From NCBI RefSeq assembly GCF_000691525.1, contig NZ_JMDW01000010.1:124001-188000 (forward strand): DNA of 64,000 bases, written 5' to 3'. Under the pieces are notes generated by a model. It searched no databases. It was not told the DNA's origin and worked only from the letters and a program-made list of their open reading frames with translations. The translations under genes were made by a program, and so were the position numbers. The stretch is from Mycolicibacterium neoaurum ATCC 25795 (lineage in GTDB: Bacteria; Actinomycetota; Actinomycetes; Mycobacteriales; Mycobacteriaceae). This document shows, one piece after another, positions 36,440 through 44,443 of this stretch. Numbering within the stretch: position 1 is the first letter of the stretch; each line of letters begins with the position of its first letter.

Positions 36440-36444
36440 CGGGT

Positions 36445-38436
36445 TCAGTTGCGGTTCCACTCCAACCAGCCGACACCGGTGCGGCCGTCGGCGGTTGTCA
36501 CGCTCGCCCAGGCCCGCGGAAACCTGCTGACCCGACCGTCGGCGGCGGTCAACAGCACCGGTGCATGCCCCACGATCGTGGCCACCGCGTCGATGCCGGT
36601 CGGCGACAGCGCCAGCGCGGTCGAGATCGGCAGATCGTCCGCGCCGAACTCCTCGGTGGCGACCACACCGCCGAGTTCGATCAACGGCTCCCCGTCGCGC
36701 TGGACGTACCCGATGCCGATCGGTCCCATGCCGGGTACCCGCAGATCCAGCCCATGGATGTGGGTGCCGTCGTCGAGATGCAGCGCACTCCATACCCAGT
36801 CCATCGTCCACCAGTCCCGTACGCCCCAGGAGTGATCCCGCTGTCCGGGCACACCGGTCAGGTCATGTGTTCGGCCGTCGCTGGACACCGAACCCGATAC
36901 CGCGCAGGCGATCTCATAGCGCGGCGTGATCCGGTACCGGTAGGGCGTGCTGAGTGATTCGAACTCCAGGTCGAGTGCGATGTCCACCGCACGCCCGGGG
37001 CCGTGCCCGGGTTGCAACAGCACCGCCGGGTCGTCGTAGGCCTGCGCCCGTCCGTGCAGGGTGAGCCGATAGGTCTGCAGCGGCTCGGTCGCCGTGAGCT
37101 CCAGCGTCACCTGATCGGTGCGCACCGAGCCGGGATCGGCGGGCAGCGCGGCGGCCTGGTCGTCGATCACGATGGTGGGCAGGCCCGGTCCGCAGAGGAA
37201 CGCCTGGATCCAGGCGGTCTGCTGATTCGGTATCAGACCCAACCGCACCCAGCCACCCAATCCCTGTGCGGCATCGACGAAATCGAAGTACCAGCTCTCA
37301 CTCCACAGCGCGTCCTCCGCCGGAGGGTGCGGCCCCTCGTCGGCGGGCTCGGGGCGCAGCGGTTCGGCCGGCTCCGCACTGGGCAGCAGGTCCAGCGCGC
37401 CGGTGTCCAGCACATGGGTGCAGTGCCTATCGAGCATCGTCATGAACATCTCGTCACCGCGCTCGGTGCGCTCGACGAGCATCGAGGAGACGATGGCCAT
37501 CATCACCCCGAAGAAGCTGGACCGCCGAACGCCCGCGCGGACATCGTCGAGCGACAGCGCCGAGTCGGCGCCCAACGCCACGTGATAGGCGCTCAGCAGC
37601 TCGTCGGAATGTGCGCGGCGCTGGTCATTGGGCAGCGCACAGCCGAGGAAGTAGGCCACATCGGTCTGCGCCGGTCCTCTTGTGACGGTCTGCCAGTCCA
37701 CCACCGTCAGCGGACGCTCGGAGCCCGGCCCGCCGAAGAGCATGTTGTCCAGCCGGTAGTCACCGTGCACCAGGCCCTGCAGCACCGACGCCTCGTCGGC
37801 GAGGTAATCGTCGAACGCCGCGACCAGGCGTTCGCACACCACCCGGTGCTGCGGGTCGATGCGGTCGGCGAACCGTTCGGCGAATCCGGCCCACAACGTG
37901 GCCAGTAGCGCCTGCGTCACCGGCGCGTCCCGGTTGAGCCATTCGGCGCCGGCCAGTCCGCCATCGCCGAGCAGCGGGCCGTGCACGCGGCCCAGCTCGG
38001 AGAGCGCGAGCATCGCCTGCTCCACTGTCGCGCCGCGGATCTCGTCGCCCACCGTCGCCGGGGACGCATCGCCCAACAGCAGGTCGAAGGCACCGGTTTC
38101 GGCGTCGTAGGCATGGTGATGGCACGGCGCGAACGGGCCGGTCCCATCCCCGGTCAGACCCGGCGCGATCTCCGCGTAGAACCGGACCTCACGCTCGTAG
38201 AGGCCGAGCGCCAGCCCGGTCTGCCTGCTGTTCGGGTCGGCCGCGGCGACCTTGAGTATCACGCTGTCCGGACCCTGCACACCGTCGGCATAGTGCAACG
38301 TGACGCGGTAGCACTCGCTCATCTGCCCGGTGCCGATGCGCTCGAATTCATGCCCGGTGACGGTGCCGACACCGAGGGCGTCGGTGAGCCATTCGTCGGT
38401 CAGATCTGTCGGGCGCTCGATGAGTTGACTCTGCAC
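36445..38436 (-). CDS. APH-like kinase fused to CrtC-like/DUF7064 C-terminal domain
   Basis: Protein of 663 residues. The N-terminal half (about 1-330) is an aminoglycoside-phosphotransferase-like kinase: IGTGQMSECYRVTLHY (P-loop-like), VILKVAA (ATP Lys), LVHGDYRLDNMLF (Brenner loop with catalytic Asp) and VVDWQTV (metal Asp). The C-terminal half has a beta-rich part with QRDHSWGVRDWW, WVWSALHLDDGTHIHGLDLR, which recalls CrtC/tocopherol-cyclase-like lipid-binding domains. GTG 38436 is taken as start. Downstream of carboxylesterase and amine oxidase genes with short gaps. The kinase half closely resembles the gene at 60368-61408. Substrate unknown, likely a lipophilic alcohol or acid. Confidence 0.82.
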   Translation of the reverse strand: MQSQLIERPTDLTDEWLTDALGVGTVTGHEFERIGTGQMSECYRVTLHYADGVQGPDSVILKVAAADPNSRQTGLALGLYEREVRFYAEIAPGLTGDGTGPFAPCHHHAYDAETGAFDLLLGDASPATVGDEIRGATVEQAMLALSELGRVHGPLLGDGGLAGAEWLNRDAPVTQALLATLWAGFAERFADRIDPQHRVVCERLVAAFDDYLADEASVLQGLVHGDYRLDNMLFGGPGSERPLTVVDWQTVTRGPAQTDVAYFLGCALPNDQRRAHSDELLSAYHVALGADSALSLDDVRAGVRRSSFFGVMMAIVSSMLVERTERGDEMFMTMLDRHCTHVLDTGALDLLPSAEPAEPLRPEPADEGPHPPAEDALWSESWYFDFVDAAQGLGGWVRLGLIPNQQTAWIQAFLCGPGLPTIVIDDQAAALPADPGSVRTDQVTLELTATEPLQTYRLTLHGRAQAYDDPAVLLQPGHGPGRAVDIALDLEFESLSTPYRYRITPRYEIACAVSGSVSSDGRTHDLTGVPGQRDHSWGVRDWWTMDWVWSALHLDDGTHIHGLDLRVPGMGPIGIGYVQRDGEPLIELGGVVATEEFGADDLPISTALALSPTGIDAVATIVGHAPVLLTAADGRVSRFPRAWASVTTADGRTGVGWLEWNRN

Positions 38437-38469
38437 ACAGCTGAACCTAGCAGTGGCGCCGATCACATA

Positions 38470-38481
38470 TGACAGGTGTCA
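38470..38481. promoter_or_regulatory. TGACA-GG-TGTCA dyad between amine oxidase and kinase genes
   Basis: A 12-base dyad with 5-bp arms overlaps the stop of the amine oxidase gene and lies about 35 bases before the kinase fusion GTG. Such TGACA/TGTCA sites often serve TetR-type regulators in mycobacteria, but none is encoded nearby. Confidence 0.3.
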
Positions 38482-40392
38482 ACTCTTATGGCATTCGGTC
38501 GGCGTCGGGGGCACATCCAAGGCCGGATTGCGATCGAAGAAACCGAACGGCTTCAGCCAGAACGACACCACGTCCACCGGCATGACCGGCCAGTCCTCCG
38601 GCCGGGTGATGTGATGGATGCCGAAGACGTACCACAGCACCACGTCGGTGTTCTCGATCGACCGGTTGGCCTTGGTCCATTCACCCAGCCCGGTGTCGGT
38701 TGCCGACTGGTTGACGAATTCACCTGCCGGCCAGCGTTCCTCGCCCCGATTGGGTGTCACCCACAACGCGTGCCCGATGACGTTGGCGCGCTGCAACACC
38801 GGGGCGGACGGGTCGAACATCGCCGGTATCGCCCCGGTCGGCACCAACTTGTAGGAGGGGTGGGTGCCCAGCCCATTGCGCACATTGGTGTTCACGACCT
38901 TCCAGCCGCGCTGGGTGCCGAAATCGACGTCCTGCTTGCCCTCCTCCTCGGTGCGCAACGCGACATTTCGGGTCACCAGCGACAACCCGTGCGGGTTGGC
39001 CGGACCGATGGGTTCGGCGAACGATTCGGACATGTAGACCGTGTTGTCCGGCCCGTCGACGTCCAGGTCGAGCCGTGCCACCAGGAAATGCTGGTGGAAC
39101 GGCGCGTAGGTGCGCTCGTCGACGAGGGTGCCGTTGGGGCTCGCCGCGCCGGCGGGCAACGGTGTGGTCACCATGATGCCGGTGGCACGCACCTCACATT
39201 CGATGTTGCCGTCCTGATACAGCCGCCAATACACGAGGTACTCGTAATTTGCGACGGTGACGTGGAACGAGATCGTCAGCCGGCGCATGCGGCGTACCTC
39301 GGCACCGGCGTGGTGGTCGACATGCTTCCACAGCACCGCATTGTCTTCCTCGTGGATACAGATCGCGTTGTCGATCGTGTACGGCTCGCCCTTGCTGTTG
39401 TGTAGTACCGCGTCCAGGTATCTGATCTCGCCGAGGCAGTCACAACCCAGCGTCAGCGAGGTGGTCATGAAACCCAGTCCCCACTCACCGATGTCGAATG
39501 CCGTGCGCCGGTAGTGATCGGCAGAGGGGTCCCGGTAGGGCACCACCATCTCGGCAAAGGACAGCCGGTGGGCCACCGATCGATCACGGTCCCCGTCGCG
39601 GTAGCGCACCGAATGCAGCACCATGCCCTCGCGATAGTTGAACCCGACGCGCAGTGACCAGTTCTGCCACCGCAACAGGTTCCCGTCCAGGCTGAAGGAC
39701 GGTCCGTCGGGTTGGGTGATGTGCAGGGGCGTCAACGGTTCCCGATGCTGTGCTGCGCGAAGACGTTCCGGGATGTGCCTGGGTGCGTACTCACCCATCA
39801 CCACCGGGATCTCGATGTGCTCGCCGTCCTCGACGCGCAGCACCTCCATCGCGTTGACGTCGATCACGCAGTGCAGCCCGCTGATCAGGTGGGCATACGG
39901 ATTCATGCCGGGCCCGTCCTTGAGCCAGGTGTCCGACCAGCCCAGCCTACGGTCCGCGAATTCCGAAGGGGCAACGGCATCTCCGTAGGTCCAGGTGTCG
40001 AAGAACACCAGGTCGATGTCGTGGATGCCCCGGCGGGCCAGCGCCGCGAGCAGTTCGGGGTTCGTGCGCAGCAACTCGTCGCATTCGTTGAACTCGTCGA
40101 CGGTGAAGTTCGGCTGCACGCCGGGAACGAGCTCGAAGGATTCCACCCGCTCGTCGTCGAGTGCCACTATGGCCCGATGGGTGCTGTTGGCAGCCCGGTT
40201 CAGGCACACCGCCTGCGCCCGACGCGCGGGTCGTGCTCCCCCGGCCTCGAAATCCCGCAACTCGGCCTTATCGGGTTCGAGCAGTTCGATCGAGGCGAAT
40301 CGCCAACCCTCCCCGACACCGTGAACGCGTCCCAAGATCGCGGCGACAGCACTGAATTCGTCGTGGCCCAGCGGGTCCAGCGGATGTGTCAT
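38479..40392 (-). CDS. Copper-containing primary-amine oxidase
   Basis: Enzyme of 637 residues that oxidises primary amines to aldehydes with release of ammonia and H2O2. The self-made cofactor TPQ comes from Tyr383 in the consensus TxxNYEY; the catalytic base is the Asp of FDIGEWGLG near 300. The copper ligands are His433 and His435 in APFHQHFLVARLD and a distal His in FGIHHITRPEDWPVMP near 595. The order and spacing match Arthrobacter globiformis amine oxidase. No signal peptide, so cytoplasmic. ATG 40392 (MTHPLDPL) is favoured over 40404. Sits between carboxylesterase and kinase fusion genes on the same strand, gaps 52 and 42 bases. Confidence 0.95.
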   Translation of the reverse strand: MTHPLDPLGHDEFSAVAAILGRVHGVGEGWRFASIELLEPDKAELRDFEAGGARPARRAQAVCLNRAANSTHRAIVALDDERVESFELVPGVQPNFTVDEFNECDELLRTNPELLAALARRGIHDIDLVFFDTWTYGDAVAPSEFADRRLGWSDTWLKDGPGMNPYAHLISGLHCVIDVNAMEVLRVEDGEHIEIPVVMGEYAPRHIPERLRAAQHREPLTPLHITQPDGPSFSLDGNLLRWQNWSLRVGFNYREGMVLHSVRYRDGDRDRSVAHRLSFAEMVVPYRDPSADHYRRTAFDIGEWGLGFMTTSLTLGCDCLGEIRYLDAVLHNSKGEPYTIDNAICIHEEDNAVLWKHVDHHAGAEVRRMRRLTISFHVTVANYEYLVYWRLYQDGNIECEVRATGIMVTTPLPAGAASPNGTLVDERTYAPFHQHFLVARLDLDVDGPDNTVYMSESFAEPIGPANPHGLSLVTRNVALRTEEEGKQDVDFGTQRGWKVVNTNVRNGLGTHPSYKLVPTGAIPAMFDPSAPVLQRANVIGHALWVTPNRGEERWPAGEFVNQSATDTGLGEWTKANRSIENTDVVLWYVFGIHHITRPEDWPVMPVDVVSFWLKPFGFFDRNPALDVPPTPTECHKS

Positions 40393-40444
40393 CGGCACAC
40401 GCAATCACACCCTGGCCCGCCGCGCACGCAGTTGCCGCCAATCG

Positions 40445-41956
40445 CTACCTGGCGGCCAGTGTGAAACCCTCCCAGGCCTGGCGGCGGTCGGCGTGCGGGT
40501 CGTACTCGAGCCTGGTCTGTCGGTCGAATACCAGCACCGCCCGCATACCCTCGTCGTACCGCGGCCAGCCCTCACCCGGCGTGCCGGTGCGGCTGAACTC
40601 GCCCCACCGGCGCTGGACGTTTCGGCTCACCCGGGCGGCCGACGCACGGTCCCCGGCCGCGGTCAACACCGACCCGAAACGCGTTCGGTAGATGTCGAAT
40701 ACGGCGAACAGCTCGGTCGCATGCGTTGCGCCGAGACCGGACCACCGAAAAGTGCGCGGTGCATAGTCGTAGCGGTAGACGTAGGTCGGGCTGTGTGCAC
40801 CGTGCGCCTCGGCGATCTGCCAGGCCGCGGTGCCGAAGGCGAAGTCCCCGCCCAGCCGCACACACGCCGACGGGCTCGGGTATCCGGGATAGGCGCTGGT
40901 GATCCGCTCACGCACCTCGATATCACTGTCGGCGAGCAACATCTCGATCGCCGGCTCGGTGGTCGGCAACAACTGCAGGAAGCGGGTGAACAGCTTGCCC
41001 TCGTCGGCATTGGTGCCCACGATGAGCGGCACCTGGTGCGCCTCACCGTCGCGCATCGCCACCACCGGATCCTTCGGCAACATCTCGGTGCCGAACGTCG
41101 GACCCACCGGGAACGCTCCCCGCATGGCCTTCATCCCGTCGATCATCAGCCGATCCATGGCCTCGATCAGCCGCGCCGGCTTGGCCGCCATCACCGCGGC
41201 CGCGCCCTCGGAGGGACGGACACCGAGCAGGGCGGCGTAATCGTCGGCGAACCTGGCAGCCACCTCGGCGCTGCCGGCCATCCCGCTGGCGGGGCTCTCG
41301 GCGATGGCCTGCCGGAACAGTCCGGCGGCCGCCGGTGTGGCCATCAGCGTTGCCACGGCGTGCGCGCCGGCACTCTCACCGAAGATCGTCACGTTGTCGG
41401 GATCGCCGCCGAACACCGCGGCGTTGTCCCGGACCCATTGCAGGGCCAGCACCAGATCGCGCAGGAACAGATTGTCGTCGATGGGATGCTCCGGGGTGGA
41501 CAGCGACGAGAGATCCAGACACCCCAGCGGGCCGAGCCGGTAGTTCACCGAGACATAGACGCAGCCCCGTTTGGCCAGCGCGACACCGTCGTAGATCGGC
41601 GTCGCCGAGCTGCCGAGGATGTAGCCGCCGCCGTGGATGAAGAACATCACCGGCAGCGGTTCGTCGCCGTCCGGATGCTCGGGTGCCACCACGTTCAGCG
41701 TCAGGCAATCCTCGCTCATCGGCTGGTACTTGCCGACGCCGAGCAGGGTGTACATCTTCTGTTGCGGCGCGCAATAGGTGAACCCGTGGCAGTACCGCAC
41801 CCCGGGCCAGGGGTCGGCAGGTACGGGTGCTCGGAATCGCAACGGGCCCACCGGGGCCTTGGCATACGGGATGGACCGCCAGCGGTGCACACCGTCTTTG
41901 GTGAACCCTTCGACGGTGCCCGTGCTGATCCGGGCCCGGATCGTCTGCTGGTGCAT
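40445..41956 (-). CDS. Type-B carboxylesterase
   Basis: Esterase of 503 residues with the alpha/beta-hydrolase fold. Seen: GTVEGFTKDGVHRWRSIPYAKAPVGPLRFRAP (family start), EDCLTLNVVAPE, FIHGGGYILGS (oxyanion hole), nucleophile Ser in VTIFGESAGAHAV, the acidic residue in GTNADEGKLF, and the C-terminal His in a SGLGATHATELF region. ATG 41956 begins MHQQTIRARI; the frame continues upstream without support. Probably first gene of an operon with the amine oxidase and the kinase fusion. Broad ester or lipid substrates are usual. Confidence 0.92.
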   Translation of the reverse strand: MHQQTIRARISTGTVEGFTKDGVHRWRSIPYAKAPVGPLRFRAPVPADPWPGVRYCHGFTYCAPQQKMYTLLGVGKYQPMSEDCLTLNVVAPEHPDGDEPLPVMFFIHGGGYILGSSATPIYDGVALAKRGCVYVSVNYRLGPLGCLDLSSLSTPEHPIDDNLFLRDLVLALQWVRDNAAVFGGDPDNVTIFGESAGAHAVATLMATPAAAGLFRQAIAESPASGMAGSAEVAARFADDYAALLGVRPSEGAAAVMAAKPARLIEAMDRLMIDGMKAMRGAFPVGPTFGTEMLPKDPVVAMRDGEAHQVPLIVGTNADEGKLFTRFLQLLPTTEPAIEMLLADSDIEVRERITSAYPGYPSPSACVRLGGDFAFGTAAWQIAEAHGAHSPTYVYRYDYAPRTFRWSGLGATHATELFAVFDIYRTRFGSVLTAAGDRASAARVSRNVQRRWGEFSRTGTPGEGWPRYDEGMRAVLVFDRQTRLEYDPHADRRQAWEGFTLAAR

Positions 41957-42033
41957 GATGCCGACGTTATCGAAAAACCTGGTGCGTGCCGCGTCTTGCG
42001 GGCCCCCGCCACGCCGCCAGCTACCCTGACCGC

Positions 42034-42750
42034 ATGCGATGGGTGTTGTTGGCGGTGACATCTGCGCTGGTGGCGGGGTGTTCGGCGGGTCATGGTGCGG
42101 ATACCGGCCGAACCCCGCTGACAGTCGCACCGAAGACCACCGGATCCGCCCAATCCCCGCCGCGCACCACCACATCGGCGACGACCAAGCCGACGACCAA
42201 GCCGACGACCACCACGTCGACGAAGCCGGGCGTTCCAGCGGCCGGGGCCGACCTCACCGAGGTCATCGCATGGGTCGAAGCGGGTACCGCCGCACCCGCC
42301 GACCGATACACCACGATGGCCCGTGCCGGGGTCACCGCGGCCGTCGGCGGGGTGGCGTTCACCACCGCGGTCACCAACTGCGTCAGCACCTCCGGGTATC
42401 GGGCAGGCACCCTCGCGTGCCTCGTCGACCTCGACGACCCGCCGCCACGACCACCCGACGCGATCACGGTGTGGCGCGGCGATTGGGTCGACTTCGACGG
42501 CTCGGCGGTGGAGATCGGGTCGGTTCGCGGCGACCCCGGTCCCTTCCGGGACGGCGCGGGTGCCGTCCTACCCGTCGGGGCATCGTTGACGTTCGGCGAT
42601 ATGCGGTGTCGTGCCGGCACCGCGGCGCTGGTATGTGTGAACTACGCGCAGCGTTCGGCGGTGCGGATGGGCGCCGACGGCATCACCGGATACGGATGCC
42701 TTGTCCGGGACCGCCCGCAGCCGGGGATCGGTATCCGATTGTCCTGCTGA
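42034..42750 (+). CDS. Putative lipoprotein with Thr/Lys/Pro repeats
   Basis: Protein of 238 residues. MRWVLLAVTSALVAGC gives a short signal and lipobox LVAGC with Cys16. A low-complexity linker of Thr-Lys-Pro-Thr units (direct DNA repeats of ACCAAGCCGACG near 42185-42225) separates it from a globular part with six Cys (NCVST, LACLV, MRCRAG, LVCVN, YGCLV, final LSC), probably disulfide-linked. Similar in style to the lipoprotein at 22657-23262; the two may belong to one mycobacterial family. Function unknown. Divergent from the carboxylesterase gene. Confidence 0.78.
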   Translation: MRWVLLAVTSALVAGCSAGHGADTGRTPLTVAPKTTGSAQSPPRTTTSATTKPTTKPTTTTSTKPGVPAAGADLTEVIAWVEAGTAAPADRYTTMARAGVTAAVGGVAFTTAVTNCVSTSGYRAGTLACLVDLDDPPPRPPDAITVWRGDWVDFDGSAVEIGSVRGDPGPFRDGAGAVLPVGASLTFGDMRCRAGTAALVCVNYAQRSAVRMGADGITGYGCLVRDRPQPGIGIRLSC

Positions 42751-42754
42751 CCGG

Positions 42755-43114
42755 TCAGCGCCAGCCGTCGGCTGCCTTCGCCGCCCCGAGCAGGTCCTGG
42801 CACAGCACCAACAGCTCAGCGGCCGTGGCGCCCTCCTCGACCGCGGTGGTGACATCCTCGGCGGCACAGCGCAGTTGATAAAGCCGATCGGACAGGTCAG
42901 CTGCTTCCTCTGCCGACAGCACCACGGCGTCCGGGGCCACCGAGGTGCCCTTGACCTGCGCGCGTTGTTCATAGGCCCGCTGGCGACAGGATTGCCTGCA
43001 GTACTGGCGGCGTCGGCCCATCCCGGCGTCGGGCACCTCACGGCCACACCAACGGCACGGTTGCGGCCGTGCCCGCCGGCGGGTGGCCGAACTGCCCGGC
43101 GTAGCAGAAGTCAC
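42755..43114 (-). CDS. Small zinc-binding protein of unknown function
   Basis: Protein of 119 residues. PCRWCGREV and QYCRQSCRQRAYEQRAQ make a four-Cys CxxC...CxxxC zinc-knuckle of the kind seen in FCS-like fingers; the rest is a predicted helical pair (LSAEEAADLSDRLYQLRCAAEDV and TAAELLVLCQDLLGAAKAADGWR). It probably binds nucleic acid or protein, but no function is known to me. It lies upstream of and divergent from rbpA, a placement that recalls conserved mycobacterial neighbourhoods. Ends four bases from the convergent lipoprotein gene. Confidence 0.7.
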   Translation of the reverse strand: MTSATPGSSATRRRARPQPCRWCGREVPDAGMGRRRQYCRQSCRQRAYEQRAQVKGTSVAPDAVVLSAEEAADLSDRLYQLRCAAEDVTTAVEEGATAAELLVLCQDLLGAAKAADGWR

Positions 43115-43258
43115 GGGGGCGACTGTAGACGGCCCGGCCGGGTGATCGCAGCATCTGCCGTATCCTGATCAGTCGAGTCGGAGGACGCCGGGGAACCAAT
43201 CGGGTATCTGCTGCGTTGATCCTCCGGAACAATTGCGCGTGTCAAAGGAGAGTTGACG

Positions 43259-43594
43259 ATGGCTGATCGAGTCCTGCGGGGCAGCCGCCTCGGTGCCGTG
43301 AGCTACGAAACCGATCGCAACCACGACCTGGCACCGCGTCAGGTCGCGCGCTACCGCACCGACAACGGCGAGGAATTCGAGGTTCCGTTCGCCGATGACG
43401 CGGAGATCCCGGGCACCTGGCCGTGTAAGAACGGCATGGAAGGCACCCTGATCGACGGTGACGTTCCCGAGCCCAAGAAGGTCAAGCCGCCCCGTACGCA
43501 CTGGGACATGCTGCTCGAGCGTCGGTCGGTCGAAGAACTCGAGGAACTGCTCAAGGAGCGCCTCGACATCATCAAGACCAAGCGTCGCGGCTGA
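43259..43594 (+). CDS. rbpA: RNA polymerase-binding protein RbpA
   Basis: Protein of 111 residues that binds the primary sigma factor and core polymerase and stabilises the open promoter complex in actinobacteria. MADRVLRGSRLGAVSYETDRNHDLAPRQ is the conserved N-terminal tail; the zinc-type core follows with CKNGMEG, and the C-terminal sigma-interaction domain is PKKVKPPRTHWDMLLERRSVEELEELLKERL. As in mycobacterial RbpA, only one Cys of the zinc set remains here. AAAGGAG stands before ATG 43259. A strong hairpin terminator follows. Highly expressed gene, essential in M. tuberculosis. Confidence 0.97.
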   Translation: MADRVLRGSRLGAVSYETDRNHDLAPRQVARYRTDNGEEFEVPFADDAEIPGTWPCKNGMEGTLIDGDVPEPKKVKPPRTHWDMLLERRSVEELEELLKERLDIIKTKRRG

Positions 43595-43606
43595 CAGCCA
43601 CCGGGT

Positions 43607-43635
43607 CCGGCGCAGTTCCCCTGGAACTGCGCCGG
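43607..43635. terminator. Bidirectional hairpin terminator between rbpA and ppm
   Basis: CCGGCGCAGTTCC, loop CCT, GGAACTGCGCCGG: a perfect 13-bp stem in the 45-base gap between the convergent rbpA and ppm genes. No U tract, as usual in mycobacteria. Confidence 0.88.
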
Positions 43636-43639
43636 TCCG

Positions 43640-44443
43640 CTAGAGCTGTGCCGGCTTGCTGGTGACACCGCGGGCCCGGTCGATCCGGCCGCGCAGACCC
43701 CATTCGGCCACCTTGACCATGGCCTCGCGGATATTGGATCCGCTCATCTTCGACACCCCGAGCTCGCGCTCGGTGAACGTGATCGGGACCTCGACCACCT
43801 TGAATCCGGCGTTGATGGCGCGCCAGCTCAGATCGATCTGGAAGCAGTAGCCCTTGGAGTCGACGGCCGAGAGGTCGATCTTCTCCAATACCTCACGGCG
43901 GTAGGCGCGGTAGCCGGCGGTGATGTCGTTGATGTTCACCCCGAGCAGCACCCTGGCGTAGGTGTTGGCGGTCTTTGACAGCGCGAAGCGCCGCCGCGGC
44001 CAGTTGCGGATGGCGCCGCCGGGCACGTAGCGCGAACCGATCACCAGGTCAGCACCGGCGTCCACCGCGTCCAGCAGCCTGCCGAGCTCCTCCGGAGCGT
44101 GACTGCCGTCGGCGTCCATCTCGACGAGGACCGAGTATCCGCGGCCCAGCCCCCAGGCGAATCCCGCAAGATAAGCCGCGCCGAGACCGTCCTTGCTGAC
44201 CCGGTGCATGACGTGCACCCGGTCCGGGTCGGCCAGGGCCAGTTCGTCGGCGAGCTGGCCGGTGCCGTCCGGGCTGCCGTCGTCGACGACGAGGATGTGG
44301 ACGTCCGGTGTGGCGGCGCGCACCCTGGCCGCGATCAGCGGCAGGTTCTCGCGCTCGTTGTAAGTGGGGATGATCACCAGCGTCCGCCGACTGGGAGAAG
44401 CGGGATAGCCGGAGTCCTGCTCCTGGTTATCGGTCGTGCTCAT
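43640..44443 (-). CDS. ppm1: Polyprenol-phosphate-mannose synthase (GT2)
   Basis: Glycosyltransferase of 267 residues that moves mannose from GDP-mannose to polyprenol phosphate on the cytoplasmic side, giving the donor for lipoarabinomannan and lipomannan synthesis and protein mannosylation. Seen: [42 protein letters not shown] (metal-binding DAD), [29 protein letters not shown]. Its start overlaps the lnt stop by four bases. In M. tuberculosis the two activities are one fused protein, Rv2051c; here they are separate as in M. smegmatis. Confidence 0.95.
   Translation of the reverse strand: MSTTDNQEQDSGYPASPSRRTLVIIPTYNERENLPLIAARVRAATPDVHILVVDDGSPDGTGQLADELALADPDRVHVMHRVSKDGLGAAYLAGFAWGLGRGYSVLVEMDADGSHAPEELGRLLDAVDAGADLVIGSRYVPGGAIRNWPRRRFALSKTANTYARVLLGVNINDITAGYRAYRREVLEKIDLSAVDSKGYCFQIDLSWRAINAGFKVVEVPITFTERELGVSKMSGSNIREAMVKVAEWGLRGRIDRARGVTSKPAQL

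Noticed and set aside
36404..36811. 135-codon minus-strand frame over the inverted repeat and the kinase fusion end
   Set aside because: Arg/Gly/Asp-rich, no ribosome site, covered by a conserved gene in another frame.
40493..42058. 521-codon plus-strand frame over the carboxylesterase
   Set aside because: His/Arg/Gly-rich shadow without motifs.
43115..43258. SigE/SigH promoter before rbpA from GGAAC
   Set aside because: GGAAC is present but the matching GTT element is not at the required distance.
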